Of a stretch of DNA of 64,000 nt, positions 1-13,160 are shown piece after piece. The translations under genes and the position numbers were made by a program. The notes under the pieces were generated by a model. The model was not told where the DNA came from, ran no database searches, and saw only the letters and a list, made by a program, of their open reading frames with translations. Position 1 is the first letter of the stretch. The number at the start of each line of letters is the position of its first letter. Source of the stretch: Luscinia megarhynchos (lineage: Eukaryota; Chordata; Aves; Passeriformes; Turdidae); contig CM067592.1 of NCBI GenBank assembly GCA_034336665.1, forward strand, positions 46,963,761 to 47,027,760. The letters run 5' to 3'.

Positions 1-909
1 GGCATCTCTGAGTAATTTCTTGATGTATTAGTACTATTGAGATTTGAGCATAATGTGTGTGTACATGCATGTTTCATTTGAGGAACCTATCACTGACAAC
101 AGTGATATCATTAGCAGTAACTAGGAAAGCTGCTTTTCTATTTGTGATAAAATTGCACACCCAGAACAGACTGATTAAACACATTTTCAGACAAAGATAC
201 CAGAAAATACAGTAAGCCATAGGACTCTGTTGGTCATTTTGCTATTGATTTCTTAGAGAAGAATCTCAGACACTTTCCTAATGGTGGTAGCTTAAAGTCT
301 TAGTTTTTGAGGGCAACTCTGAAGGTATTGACTTTACTACTTAAGCCTGTCATCTGGGCCTTTAATGAGGTGCATCTATTGAAAACAGACCAGGCTGGGT
401 TCACTGTAAAGCCTGCTTTTAAATTGTTTATGGGCTTTGTTTGATTTTAAAAGACATTTCTACCCACTGTAGATGTAGTTGGGCTGAAAAAATTACTTCA
501 TAGCTGGAAAGTGCTGCTGATTGTTGAAGAATTTAATTCAGGATGTTTAGCACCAACATTTTATTGAGAATTTGTTTAATTAAAACATGTTGAACAAATA
601 GAGAAAATTCCGCAGGAAGGCACCACTTGTCAAGTCAGTCTCAGAGGTCTGCTTTCTGTCTCTGAATGCTACTGTGCTGTTTCCTGCTTCAAACACTGAA
701 AAGTGTGTGTCAGTGCCAATGCGCCCACAAGGGAAACGCAGGTCTCCTCTACTTCCCTCTTCCTTGCTGTAGAGTGAAAGTGGTGTCTGATTAAAAAACC
801 AAACAACTGATTCCATGCATTTCCAACTCACCTAAAGAAAAACGGGAGCCAATGTGCCGTTCAGAGAGAGAAAATGTCTTTCTATTCTTATTTTCTTTTT
901 TGTTTTTAT
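1..909. other. Unique AT-rich noncoding sequence
   Basis: No repeat family or convincing exon is recognised here. The open frames present are short and show no family resemblance. The right edge becomes T-rich immediately before the pentanucleotide array. Confidence 0.6.
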
Positions 910-1296
910 CCCTTCCCTTCCCTTCCCTTCCCTTCCCTTCCCTTCCCTTCCCTTCCCTTCCCTTCCCTTCCCTTCCCTTCCCTTCCCTTCCCTTCCCTTC
1001 CCTTCCCTTCCCTTCCCTTCCCTTCCCTTCCCTTCCCTTCCCTTCCCTTCCCTTCCCTTCCCTTCCCTTCCCTTCCCTTCCCTTCCCTTCCCTTCCCTTC
1101 CCTTCCCTTCCCTTCCCTTCCCTTCCCTTCCCTTCCCTTCCCTTCCCTTCCCTTCCCTTCCCTTCCCTTCCCTTCCCTTCCCTTCCCTTCCCTTCCCTTC
1201 CCTTCCCTTCCCTTCCCTTCCCTTCCCTTCCCTTCCCTTCCCTTCCCTTCCTTCCCTTCCCTTCCCTTCCCTTCCCTTCCCTTCCCTTCCCTTCCC
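910..1296. repeat. Pure (CCCTT)n / (AAGGG)n pentanucleotide array
   Basis: About 77 tandem copies of CCCTT on the plus strand (AAGGG on the minus strand) run for 387 bp. The only interruption I see is one 4-nt unit near 1250, where a C is lost. The array is a homopurine/homopyrimidine mirror repeat, so triplex (H-DNA) or G-rich-strand structures are plausible; that part is inference. It is followed directly by CCCA and a T-run. Because a 5-bp unit reads as a 5-residue repeat in every frame, the long open frames across it on both strands are artefacts and not genes. Such length purity suggests recent expansion, or assembly of a variable-length locus. Confidence 0.97.
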
Positions 1297-1665
1297 ATTT
1301 TTTTTTCCTGTTAGGACTGTGCCTGCTGTCTCTCTTATTAGTGGCAAGTGTCAGGAGAAAGAGCCTTTATTTACCCTTTTTTTTAAAATTATAACTGCAA
1401 ATACTAGTCTGCTTTTGTCTTGTAGCTGCTTTTCTTTCAGGGCCAGCTTCAAAACTCATAATCATACCTTTGTGCCAGTTTGAAGTGAGAAACTGTTATC
1501 AAATACCCTAGAGAAATGCTGTTATCTATCACAGATTTATTATAATATTTTTTAATGTTTATTAATTTAATTTTTAGTTCATTTTTATATGGAAACTAAC
1601 ATTCGGGAAATATTTTTTAAGGTATCCACTAAACCTTCTGTAAAAGAGTTTTCATAACTTTTCAG
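1297..1665. other. Noncoding sequence right of the pentanucleotide array
   Basis: A T-run is followed by AT-rich unique sequence. I see no repeat family and no coding signal. Confidence 0.5.
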
Positions 1666-1718
1666 ATGTGTCTATCTGGATAGATATCACGGATGATCAC
1701 TTGAAAGAGAAAATACCT
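1666..1718 (+). other. Exon-like block, unrecognised
   Basis: A pyrimidine-rich acceptor-like sequence ending TTTTCAG (to 1665) and a donor-like CCT|GTAAGA (from 1719) bracket 53 bp. Only one of the three forward frames is open through the block. It reads VSIWIDITDDHLKEKIP, preceded by a split codon. I recognise no protein family. Splice-like dinucleotide pairs occur often by chance in 64 kb, so this is a candidate only. Orthologous conservation in other birds would decide it. Confidence 0.15.
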
Positions 1719-4700
1719 GTAAGATTCTGTTTACTTAGGAAGCATTTATGGATGGCAATAACTTATCCCTTGCCAGGCTCCAGAGATTATGGGCTATTAA
1801 AACTCACAGAATTAAATGAATATCTTCAGATTGCTCAGCCTACTTGTGAATAGCTAGATGATGTGTATTTGCTTTTTAGGAAGTCTCCTGGGGGCCACGT
1901 TTGCGGAACAGAACACATGCCTGTGAAGAGACAGTCTGGTCCTGAGTAGTTTGTTGACTTCAGCTTTACAGAAAGACAAAAGAAAGGAGAAGACAAACGT
2001 TGTTATTTGTTATTGTTACAGTAGGTGATTGAGGCAGGGGGAGCAAACATCTTCCTGGCATTTAAACTCAGTTGGCATTCTTCCCTGGGGGTCACATCTA
2101 CTGTCGAGGTTCTCACAAATGGCCAGTGCCAGGTGAAACAGAAAACATGGGCTCCTTCCTCACAGCTGTTAACCAGAGCTGGAGGGAGAAGAGCAATCCC
2201 CCTGCTCTGGGGACATTTGCTGAGAGAATTCACCAATTATGACTTCATAACCTCAAGCACCATGACTTTGGGATATTTGTCAAAGTGCTTTCAATGGATG
2301 GAGCCCAGTGAATAAGTGACAAGAAAAAAAGGAAAAAAGATTACTCTGATTGTCCTTTCATTATTTTCAACCATAAGTCTGGAAGAGTAGAGGATTTGAA
2401 GCAAAGATTGCTTTCTTCTAGAGTTCTCTGTGTCCAAGAAACTTTGGCTTCTCTGGAAGCAGTCTCATTATGAAGAGAGATGCTGGGAAAGTAAATATAT
2501 TATCAGTGCTGATTAAGATTTTAGGAATAGCTAAATAAATTACTCTCATTACTGAGCCTCCCATTCTGAAGTTTGTGCTGGATGTTCACTTTTATATTCT
2601 CTAACGCTGCTTTATAAAAATGAACATCACCAACTATTTCTGTTACTGATAATTTTCCGTTGCTGCAAAGCTCTTTGTGTTTGTTGCTGTGACATTACTG
2701 CCCACGCCTGAGCTTTCCCACACAATTGCATCATTGCTATACAGAAAATCATGGAATTTGGAGGAGGAAAAACCACTTTTGAAACAGAAGAGATAACGTA
2801 GAACAAGCCTGCTGATACCCTGCAGAGTATTTAATTAACAGAATCGATCACTTCTTTGAGAGATAAAGTGATTTAATAGAATTCAAGGAGAAAACATCTC
2901 TTTTTCAGGGCAGGGATAGTTCCTTACTGACACTCCCACTGTTTTTTAAAATTAGTCTCTCCTGATTCCCACAGAGAAGAGAAAAAAAATTAATTTTTAA
3001 AATTATGTATTTAGAACCTCAGAATCCGCCAACTGGTAAGGGACTTTACAACATATTCCTCTCACAGGAAAGGGCCTTTTCTGTCAAACTTAGGGATTCT
3101 GTCAAACTGTTAAAGGGATTTAATCAGTGCAGTACGATAAATACATGATGTTACAAGGCATATTTTACATGCGAAAACTTCACTGCTACACATGCACACA
3201 TATATGCACACAGCCAAATTTAAACAGATTTTCTAGGCTAGAAACTGGGTATCTGTTTTTATATATTATTCAACTAGTTTGTGATTCAGAAGATTTTTGT
3301 ATTGACAAATGTGATTACCACCAAACCATGTGTATTCCTATTCAAATAATAAATAAAGACGGTAGTCAGTGCCTAAAAATTCTTAACACCTGCTGGAATA
3401 GCCGAGCTCTGGACCTTAAAGACAGCTGCAAACCTCTTGCTCTTCATGGACTTCTCTCATTGAAGTATAGTCAAATTCATGTGGGTGTATCAGTTTTGCG
3501 TGAGTGTTAGCCCAATAAGATGTTAGCACAATCACTACTGAAGCCAGTTTATACAGATCATGTAATCCACTGCCAAGCAGTCAGGCAAGCAAAAAGGAAA
3601 AAGCAAACACCAAACTCACTCAAATGAAGCCCTATGAACCCAAAATTACTGTATCCATACCATCCTAATGTGTGAGAGTTGTAGGTATATTCCTTACACT
3701 AGTTGTGATTGGATTATTTGAAAATTGAAAATCTAGTTTTATATTTTCTCTTTCATGTTTTCCTCAGATATGGAGAAATGGAGTGGGTAGAACACCACAC
3801 AATAGAGTTTTTCTTGCTGTTACTAGGTTCAAAAATAAGGTACCATAACTGTTATAAATTATCACAGTTAATTTTCTAGAAGCTTACACAGCTCTGGAGA
3901 ATTAAAAACTATAAACACCTGGAATATTTAGTTCTATTCCTTTACATAAATTTTATATTTCTTAACACCTATATATTTCTGGAACACAATGTCAGCCTCA
4001 TTGCAGATCTATGTTCACGTATACATTTAATGTTCATTTTCCTCCAGAATGGATGAGTAAATTTGTCTGTGCAGATGTAACGTATATATCTATAGAACAC
4101 TTCAGCCTTGAGCGTAATAAACTCAGCCTCATTATAAGCTAAAATATTGGCAGTGACAGGCCTGAACTATAGGGAGCTTGCCAGGAAATAAAAGTCCTCC
4201 ATATCTTACAATCTCACTAGCAAAAGACTCAGACCTCCCACTCTGGAGACAGTAAAAATAAATTAACACAGTCTTTTTCAACCAGAAGCAGGGATCCATC
4301 AGGGAAGTTTTGAAATTTTTGAGATTTCTTCCCTGAGAATATGGCCAACTGTACTGGTGTCAGGATTAAAAGCAGACAGTCTGGCTCCAAGTAAGTGGGG
4401 TCACACATGATTAGGGTGTCTGGGCACAGTCATAACCAAGCCAGGTGCTGGCAGCTTTTGTGCCCTCAAATTTTCCTGGGTGGCTGCAGTTCTTGGCATC
4501 ATGCCTCTGGGATGAAGGTAGAGTAGGGACAGCCAAGTTGTCAAGAACCCAAAGTTCCCAATTAGTGCACTCCTGCATATAGTTTGGAATGACTGCTCCA
4601 AAATCAGCTCCATCTTTGTGTCTTCTGACCTGAGCAGATAACCAGTAGTTTGTGGTGGAATTCCCATTCCTGGTGGGGCAGCGTGGAGGTGTGGTAACCT

Positions 4701-6907
4701 GCCTTTGTACTAAATGAACATCAGAGGAGGCTGGCATCATGCTTTTCTTCTAGATCTGGGTTTGCAGTGCTTCAGTTAAGTCTGGAGACATTCAGGATTC
4801 CACTCAGACAACTTCTTCCCACCCAAGACAGTCCCACATTGTGGGTCTCAGGCAGCAGAAGTCTGCAGGCAGTGATCAGTGATCAGCCTGCCACAGTGGC
4901 TGGGGTCTCTAACACAAAGCTGTGCAGCTTAAAAACAGCCACAGGTCTACAGCTCCGACCCTGCTGCCTTGTGTTTAGACAAGAGAAAACAAAAAGCAGA
5001 GATTTCCAAAGTAATTAAATAGGTATGAGTATGACCTGTGCCTCACATGGCATTAGGGCATGACAGGGTACAAAGAGTTCTTACATGTAATTCTGTTTTA
5101 AAATGGATTTTGGCTTTGCAGGAATTGTGAGATCTTTATAGTCATCTAATAAATCTGTTCCCCAGACCTTAGGCTTTTTTCTCCAAAAACCCAAACACTT
5201 GTAAAATATTCTGTCAAAGTCTTCCTGCAACATTGCTTTTAGTGGTCTCCAGAGCCTACAGCCTCCTTTATTGAATTTCTAACAAATAATGCATTTTTAA
5301 TTGTCTGCCTCTCAAAACTGCATGTTGGTTTTATCCTATGGCAAGAAAGCAAAGCTGAGATTCATAACCAGCAAAATCAATGTTGTGGCAGATCACTATA
5401 TTTTTCACCCTTAGAAATCCTGTTCTAGCTCTGTAAGCTTGTATGACCACTTACTCCATGGAGAGGGATGACAAAAATGGGAAAATCTGAGCATATTTCT
5501 AGGTTAATGGGCACACCTGAGGACCAGGTACATAAATTTTCAGTTATAAAAAGAGGAATCTGTTGTTCTTTGTTACATAATTTCAAATGTTGATCAGTCC
5601 TTTTGCTTTATAGATATTTACAGGAAGGGCAGTTTCTCCTCAAATTTTTTTTCCTATTTTTTTTTTTTTCTAGTTTTATTTTTTTTCTCCTGTTTTGTTT
5701 TCATGTTTGTCTTAATTTTGTCTTACAATGAGTGTCTTGTTAGTTCTTTTTAAAAGGTAAGGTGAACATCTAGTGAACTCCAAAGCATGGAGCTGCTGGT
5801 TTTCAGTGTAATATCTGGCACAAGCATTTCCCAAACTGAATATGAAAATGCATCCCACACTGCCAGGAGTTTTAAGTGTATTTCCCTCATTCTTCTGCCT
5901 CACACTAATGTTTTACACAAAAGAGGCAGGAGAGGTACAAAGAGGGTCATTAGGTATATGGCAATGATTAATGGAGCTGTAGCTTACTAGGGAAATGGTG
6001 GGAGGTTTCCAGCTAATTGAATTTCCTCTGAGTCTTCCTTGACATTGTGTTCCCAAATTTGCAAATTGTGTGATATACTTTGCACTCTAAGTGTTGTATG
6101 AGATAGCCATTACTTACAGTGACTGACTTATGAAAAGATAATGTTTCCTATCCAGCATGACTAGCATTATTTGTACTTTCCTTGGTTTCTGTCTTTGATC
6201 TGTGCTTAAAGGAGAAAAAAATCTGTCATGTTTACCTGGAAAGAAAATTCTTTATCACCTGCTGTTTTTCTGAGTGCAAAGCTTCATGGATCTGAGAATA
6301 TCATTAGTAATTTTGGATAATTACTTAGAGAAAGTTTAGGGTCTCATGTTCTACTGCACTGTAATCAGAGTCCAAATTTGAGTTCATTTCCCTAAAAGGC
6401 AGATTCAGAAGAAAATAAATTCAAAAATTAATGCAATGTCAAAGACATTTGTTCAATGTGTGACATTGATTTTTCAAGTGACACCCATTTTTTTAGAGTT
6501 TTAACCTTTTTTCCCCAAAATTGCTTTCAATTCCTTTTGGATATTTTACTTTATTAAGACATATTTTCAAGAAATAAAAATTACTGACTCTGCCATGTGA
6601 AATTTTCTAAGTAGCAACCACAGACTATAGAAAAATAATTTGTTAAGAAAGTCTCTCTCTGTGCCTGTGTGTGTATTAAGCAGTATTAAGAAAGGACACT
6701 TGCCCTCTTTCATTGGGTTGTAGCACTTTTCCCGAGTTTTTGGGAGCAGTTTGTTTAGAGAAGGGGAGCAATACAGTAGCATCATCTAAAAGAGCTCCTA
6801 CTCGAAAATTCCATTTGATCTTCAGCTACTGAGCTGCAAAGACAAAGAATAAGAGAATTTGGGTACACCTTTCTGAACTGGCCTGCTTAAAGAGACAGGT
6901 GATATTC
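1719..6907. other. Unique noncoding sequence
   Basis: Mostly AT-rich DNA without a recognised repeat. One block at about 4390-4990 is noticeably richer in GC than its surroundings and carries overlapping short open frames on the minus strand, but I recognise no family in it. The open stretch at about 3127-3510 begins at GTG, has no ATG-proximal context and shows no domain. I treat all of these as chance frames. Confidence 0.5.
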
Positions 6908-6927
6908 AAAAAAAAAAAAAAAAAAAA
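6908..6927. repeat. A20 homopolymer
   Basis: Twenty consecutive A residues on the plus strand. The 161-codon minus-strand open frame that ends in poly-Phe here owes its tail to this run and has no other gene-like feature. Confidence 0.95.
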
Positions 6928-9900
6928 GGAAGAGACCCAGCAAAAGAGTATCCACCTATCCATTTTGTTTTCCATAGAGAAAGCAGTATTTTTCTCATAC
7001 AAAAACAATCCAGCATACAGAAAGGGACGCTGAGCTGAATGCTTTGAACTGCAATATGATAGAAGAAAGAGTAATTTCCCAATGAACTGTTAAGGTCAGC
7101 AACATGAAAACGTGGGTGGGGGAGGAAGGCAAGTGTTCCCAAAAAATCTACATCCGCCAAAGGAATTATAATTGAGCTAATAGAAGTTATGCATCTGCAC
7201 CAAACTGATCTGCAATCGTCCTGAATGTTTGACTTCCAGAAAAGAGGCAATAGAATTTGAGTTTGGGGTCCCATTGAGCTCTTATCTAATTTAGTTCCAT
7301 CAGATGTTTTTCCCCTAGTGACTAACAATATCATGATAATTCTCTTCTTTGAATGGACAGTGAATGATGTCTTTATAAAATAATTTTCCAAGGCTTGCTT
7401 TTTGCCTGCTGTTATGACCTTTTATGATTTGCAGGAGCTTCTGAAGGGGTTGTGCATGTGCTAAAATATACAGTCCCCATTATTTCAGAAAGGAAAAGGA
7501 GTTGGGAGGGTGCTATGTACCAAATATTGTCATGAATATTTGTTTATCGGTCTCCTAGTTAAAAGAGGTTTTCCATGTAGAAAAACTATACTAGTCATTC
7601 ATTTTCAAGAGTGAAGGGAGAGTTGATTTGCATTTAATCCAAGTGTGAATTTCTTTTTATTTTTCAGGAGAGTATTTAAAATCAGACAGCTGACTATAAA
7701 GTAAAACTAATATAAGAAAAAACTAGGAATCTAAGCATTTTAACGTTGTTTGAATTTTTTTCTCTGTTTTTTTTTATTTTTTTAATTTTTTTTTTTTTTT
7801 TGTACAGAAAGCAGTATTAAGAAATAGATTAGGCTTTTTAAGCCAAGCTATCTTATGTCTGGATGACAGAACAGACAAAACAAATCCTATCTACTATAAA
7901 AATAAATAAATTGCCCAGAAGCTGTTCACTGACAATACTGAATGCATTAAGATTTTAACACAAGAAAAGTTGTAAAATTTACAATTGCAAAGAATTGTTC
8001 TTTGTACACAATAAAAAAGAAAAGCTTCATATCTGCCAAAGCATTATGAAGCAAGAAGCATTATGACACTTTTTTAAGTGAAGGATATCTCATTATCTCC
8101 TGTTCCATTATGGATTATCTTTTGTAATTATTAGGTTTTAAAGCAAAAGAACACTATTTTTATTGGATTTTTGTATGAAGAAGAGAGGCTTCTTACACAG
8201 GAGGGTGACATTTGAATTTTATTTTGGAACTTTGGTATTTCTCACTGGTAATAATTGTAGGGCACTCATATTTTTGCAGATAAATAGCAGGATTAATCTG
8301 AACCCAGTTCAACCTTCCTATAGTAAAATCAGCAGCAATAAAGTTTCACTACATGATCATAAATGGAAAATGGCTATAATGTATTAAGATATAAATGTTA
8401 TATAATTTAGCTTAATCTAGTGTGTCACTGGAGATCTAGGGAAGCACTGGAAAGCAACTGATACCGTTGCTTCCCACTGAAATTCAAGCTAAGAATATCT
8501 TGCATTCTAAATTGTATGAAGTTTCTGTTTTACTCTGGAGGGCAAAACTCAGACTTATGTGTGAATCTACGCTGCAGTGGGCAGAGTTACCAGCATTTTT
8601 AAGTTTACTGGGGCCTTGCTATGACTGGCAGTGAAGAACACATTTTTATCCAAAACAGTGCACACTAACTAGAACTTTGTAATCTTGTGTGATTATGCAT
8701 TTCTGCTAACTACTGCTCATTTAAAAAAGGCACAGGTGGCACTTTGCATTTCACACAGATATGGAGATGCTTGGATGATGCAAAAAAACCCAAAAAACAA
8801 AGAAACAACAAAGGAAAAAGATGGAAAATAAATTGACATCTGCTTTCTCAGTGGTCTCAGCACTAAAATCATACTTACAACAGTTTCAGTAATCACTTCT
8901 CATCTACTACCATGGGTTATTACCTGATCCTTTACTGCCCTAAATAGGTCTTTCCCTTGAGGCCTCTAATTTTGCTGGGTAATTGGAATTGGTAACCTGT
9001 GAGCAGCCATCCAAACCTGAGAGTACCAAAGAGTGCAAAGACCTCTTTTTAACCTCTAATTTCTTCTGAGACTGTGGACTCATTTTTATTTTGCTTAAAA
9101 CACCCATCCCATCAGACACTAAAATGCCTAAATACTTCAACATGCAGTATAAGATGGATAAGGCCTCCTCACTGCTGTCAAAGGGGTGGTTGAAAACTGC
9201 AGCAATTAATTTGCTGTCCTGGTAGACTTTGATGAGTGTGAAGTCCTATGAGGGCAAAATCTGCTTATCCCTTACTGATTTTACAACTGTTTTTTTTTAC
9301 TGTTGACACCTAAAAGCAGAATCCAAAATAAACCAAAATTTTGTTATTTCAGAGGTTTCATTTTCATAGGCAAAAAATAATGTGGCCCTTCAACATTTTA
9401 CTTGCTCTAAAGTGCAAACCACATTTGGGGAGGAAGTCCCTACACTTTTGCACAAAATGTGAGGTTTGTGTGGTTGGTGGTTTCTGTGGAGACATTAATT
9501 TTTTATCTAAGGATATTTAAGATGATCCTCTGATTTTGGGAGACTGACTGGAAACATGTTATTGACATGTACTTCCCCACTACAAAGAAAAGCTTTGCAG
9601 GTTGGACTTCTATGCATGCTGCTTCATGAATTTTGCCTACCTTTAGGAAAACTACATGAGTTTAACATCAGCCAGTTGAACAAGAAAGAGAGAATAGATT
9701 TCCAAACACTTCTCTTCAATGAGGATATGATAAAATCAGAAACCAGTCTCACTGAAATATTTCTCTAACATGATGCAGCCTCCCAGGAAAGACAAACCAT
9801 GAATAACTAGAGAATATATAAAAATATAGCCTACATTATCTTGTAAGACAAGCCATGTTTTACATTAGCGAAACTTGTGCCTCTCTCCTCTAGAACTACG

Positions 9901-10727
9901 GTGGAGAATACTTCTAAGCAAGAGTCTGACTTTTCAACTGAAAGAAAAAATGAAGCAAAAAAATCAAATAAAGCAATGTTTTTTCTTTTCCCAAGAAAGG
10001 GGGAAAAATTTTCAAATAACCAAAATGTTTGTTGGCTTATTTGATTTTTTTCCCCTCACAAAAATACCCAAACATGATTTTGTCCTCCTACTTTTCACTG
10101 AAAGGATTTCATACAGCTTTACTCATATGTAGATTGTACAGATCAGTAAAGGTTACCCTCTGGAGCTATGAGAGATTTTTTTTATTTGAAACGTCTTGCT
10201 ATACAGTTAATAATTTATTTCATCAGTGGAAATTAAGACTGGAAAATTTTATTAACAAATCTATAACATGATATATTGGATCTTTGTTTCTCTTTATGAG
10301 AGAAAAAAACGGAATTACAGGTCATTTCAAAAATCTAAAGGAATTTAATTATATGAAATATATTTAACATACTATGGTCAAGTGTGTCTGAAAAACATCT
10401 TACAAAATTCTTTGAGGAACAGTTTTCATGCATCTTCTCCAAGGTAGCCATACTTGCAAAACCTGGTTTTGCAGAATTTTCATCTTCTTGTGGCAGAGAG
10501 TCACAGAGGGTACAGGGAGATATTTTTTAATAGTTGATAGTTAAGTTTCCCTGTTTAGTGAAAACAGACAGGCTGATTATATTTCTTAATGGAAACTTCA
10601 TAACTGGCCCACAGCTTAGTCCAACATCCATTGTTTCAGATGGAAAGACTCTATGTGTTATATTTAGAATTTCTTCTCTTTTCAGATACCATTGATCTGC
10701 AAGTTCTTTAAAAAATACTTTCAATGT
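6928..10727. other. Unique AT-rich noncoding sequence
   Basis: Contains a T-rich stretch at about 7747-7802 and scattered A-runs. I see no recognised repeat family and no exon with convincing splice context. Confidence 0.5.
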
Positions 10728-10885
10728 GTCAGGCTGTTCAGAGGGATTGCAGAGTGTCCATCCCTGGAAATACTCAAAAGCCAACTGGAAATGAATCTAG
10801 GCAAATGTACACAACCCTGTTTGAGCACAGTGTTTGATAAGATGACCTTCTAAGGTCACTTCCAAATTTTCTAGGATCATATGAG
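10728..10885 (+). mobile_element. CR1 LINE 3'-end relic
   Basis: The order of short motifs follows the CR1 3' untranslated region: a GGCTGTTCAGAGG-like block, GTCCATCCCTGGAAATACTC, a CAACTGGA stretch, then GATGACCTTCTAAGGTCACTTCC and a degenerate ATGATC-like tail. It is heavily diverged and 5'-truncated with no coding part, typical of an old avian CR1 insertion. Edges are approximate. Confidence 0.75.
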
Positions 10886-12624
10886 CCCACATATAAAAAT
10901 ATTCATAGTATTCATTCTTAGGAGCTTCCTTTGAGGAAATCCTCAAAGGAGATAAAGTGAATTTGAGTGCTAAAACAATCCTATATATTCCAGCTATGGT
11001 TCAGAAATTTCAGAGAAATCACTTGTAAAGTCCATGGCCAAATTACCAATAGAGGGTAATCCTGTCCCAACAGACCAGTTTTTTCTCACCTATGTGGAAT
11101 TTTATTTCCCCTCTGTGCGAGGAAAAGAAAAAAAAGTCCTAATTTCTCCTCCTTCAGCCCTTCAAGTGAGATTGTCAAATACTCATGCAAGGCATAAACC
11201 CCAAATTCTATTTTTAAAATGTATTGACCATCCAGAAAACGAAAAGAGCTGCTGCTTGATACCTCTGGAAGTCTGAGCTGGACTAGGAGCTGGTTCTTAG
11301 AGGCTGGGTTGCAAAATCTTCATCTATTATCTATAGTAGTGTATGTCCCTTTAGGCTTTGTGTAAACCTGACCAAGATATACAAGTTTTTACTTGGTGTC
11401 TATGAGCTATATAAATTTCTAAATCTATAGATGGAAATTTACATTAGCTGTGCCTTTGCCTCATTTTTCTCTGGGAAAAAAAACAGAGCCACTCCAAACT
11501 AGAAAAATTACCCATGAAGTCAACAAAACAAAATGTCTTTCTCTGAACCACAGGCCTGCGAGACATGTGGCAGATTACATCTACTTTTACCTGAGGCATA
11601 GTGAAACTAATGATGTTACAGTCACTTTCATGAGAACTGATGTCTTGTTTTGGAAGCTAATGACAAACTATTCATGAAATGTGAATTTTTTTTTTAGCAC
11701 AATGTAACTTTTCCCAACTTTTCTATGTTTTTATTACTGAATGACAAAAGTGCCTTCAACGTGCATTTCACATCAATGGGCTTTATATATTTTCTGTCAC
11801 TATATGTTAGTCTAATGCAAACTAACATAGAAAATATCTTCCTACTGCCTTTACATAGAATAAACTGTATATTTTTACAGAAAAACATGTGCATTTTTTG
11901 AATGTAGAAAAGAATTGTAGCTTCTTATTTATTTATATAAAGTAATGTTTAAATGGTTTCTTATACCCAAGGACAAGAGGGATTAGTAGTGCTATATAGA
12001 CCATGTAGCAAACATACATTAAATGAAGTTTTGTAGTGGTGTAAAATCAAATTAGTAGGAAGTACTATGTTTCCTCTGGATTATGGAGGTTTACTTTTAC
12101 CAAATAGAGGAAGCTCACAAAAGTTGTACAGCACTGCAGACCAGGCATGAAGAAGACCATAAAGGCATATTGCCTCTCTTATAATGTGTCTGTGTGTCCT
12201 GGAAAACACATTTTTTCTTACTGTATAAGCTACAAAGCACAATGTCACCATAGAAAAATTGTATATTGATATGTACCTTGTTCTTGTGCCTTTTTTTTTT
12301 TATTCTTGTGTTTGTAATTTTTTTCCTAATTGTTTTTGCATAATTTTGAGGACATTATTTTAAGACGGGATTCTTGGCTACAGCCTGGGTTCTTAGGCTG
12401 CTTAGTGCTTGGCAGACCAGTCTGAAACTTGCACTCTTTCCAGGTAAATCCATGTGCTTTTCAAAAATATCACCCAAATCACGTGCTTGGGACCATGTCC
12501 AAGTCAGGTTTTGGAGGCTGTAGACTCCCCACCCTCGTAGGGCTGTCTCCTCCAGAGTTCTGGCACAAAGTAAAATAACATCTGTTTTTCCTGCCTTAAA
12601 AATGAATTTTCCATTTTCCCATTT
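10886..12624. other. Unique AT-rich noncoding sequence
   Basis: No recognised repeat or gene. The segment about 12360-12620 is slightly more GC-rich and abuts the next CR1; it may be further CR1-derived or other old repeat sequence that I cannot place. Confidence 0.45.
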
Positions 12625-13160
12625 AGGTCCATTGCCTTCTGTTCTATCACTGGGCATCATTGAGAAAACAGTCTGATTTCATGTTCTTTGCATTTTCTTA
12701 TCAGGTATTTTTGCCAGTGAACTAGATATCCCTGAGCTTTCTGTTCGCTGGTTGAACAGTCCCATCTCTCTCAGCCTCTCCTCATATGAGAGATGCTCTG
12801 CTCCCTTCAGCATCTTTGTGGAGCTTCACTGGCCCACTATGTTCATGTCTCTGTTGCTCTGAGGAGATGAGGACTGGACCCATCACTCCAGGTGTGGCCT
12901 CAACAGCACTTGGCAGAGGAGAAAGTTCACCTCCCTCGAGCTGCTGGCTGCATATCAGGATGCATGTCTCCTGATGCACCCCAGAATACTGTCTTTGCAA
13001 CAAGGACATATTGCTGGCTCATTTTTGAATTTCTGTCTATCAGAAACTCCACCTCCTTTACAAAACTGCTTTCCAGCTGGGTGGCCCCTACTCCTTATTG
13101 CTTCTCCCCAGGTGCAGGATTCAGCATTTGTTTACCTAGTGGATGATTTGACAAGGGAAC
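12625..13160 (-). mobile_element. CR1 LINE fragment, minus strand
   Basis: The plus strand shows the reverse complement of the CR1 ORF2 3' part and adjoining UTR. Diagnostic blocks in order are CTATCACTGGGCATCATTGA, CTCTCAGCCTCTCCTCATAT, ACTCCAGGTGTGGCCTCA, TCACCTCCCTCGAGCTGCTG, ATATTGCTGGCTCAT, CTTTCCAGCTGGGTGGCCCC and CCCCAGGTGCAGGATTC. Small indels and stops break the reverse-transcriptase C-terminal frame, so it is dead. It lacks the terminal ATTCTATG tail at its left end, so its 3' end is decayed or truncated. Edges are approximate. Confidence 0.9.

Noticed and set aside
832..1483. Long open frames on both strands coding Gly-Lys-Gly-Arg-Glu or Phe-Pro-Ser-Leu repeats
   Set aside because: Produced by the stop-free 5-bp repeat; all frames are open for the same reason.
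6906..7391. 161-codon minus-strand open frame
   Set aside because: Ends in poly-Phe from an A20 run; no domain, no splice or promoter context; length is plausible by chance in 64 kb.
8027..8066. Repeated GCATTATGA words
   Set aside because: Too short and only two copies; chance level in AT-rich DNA.
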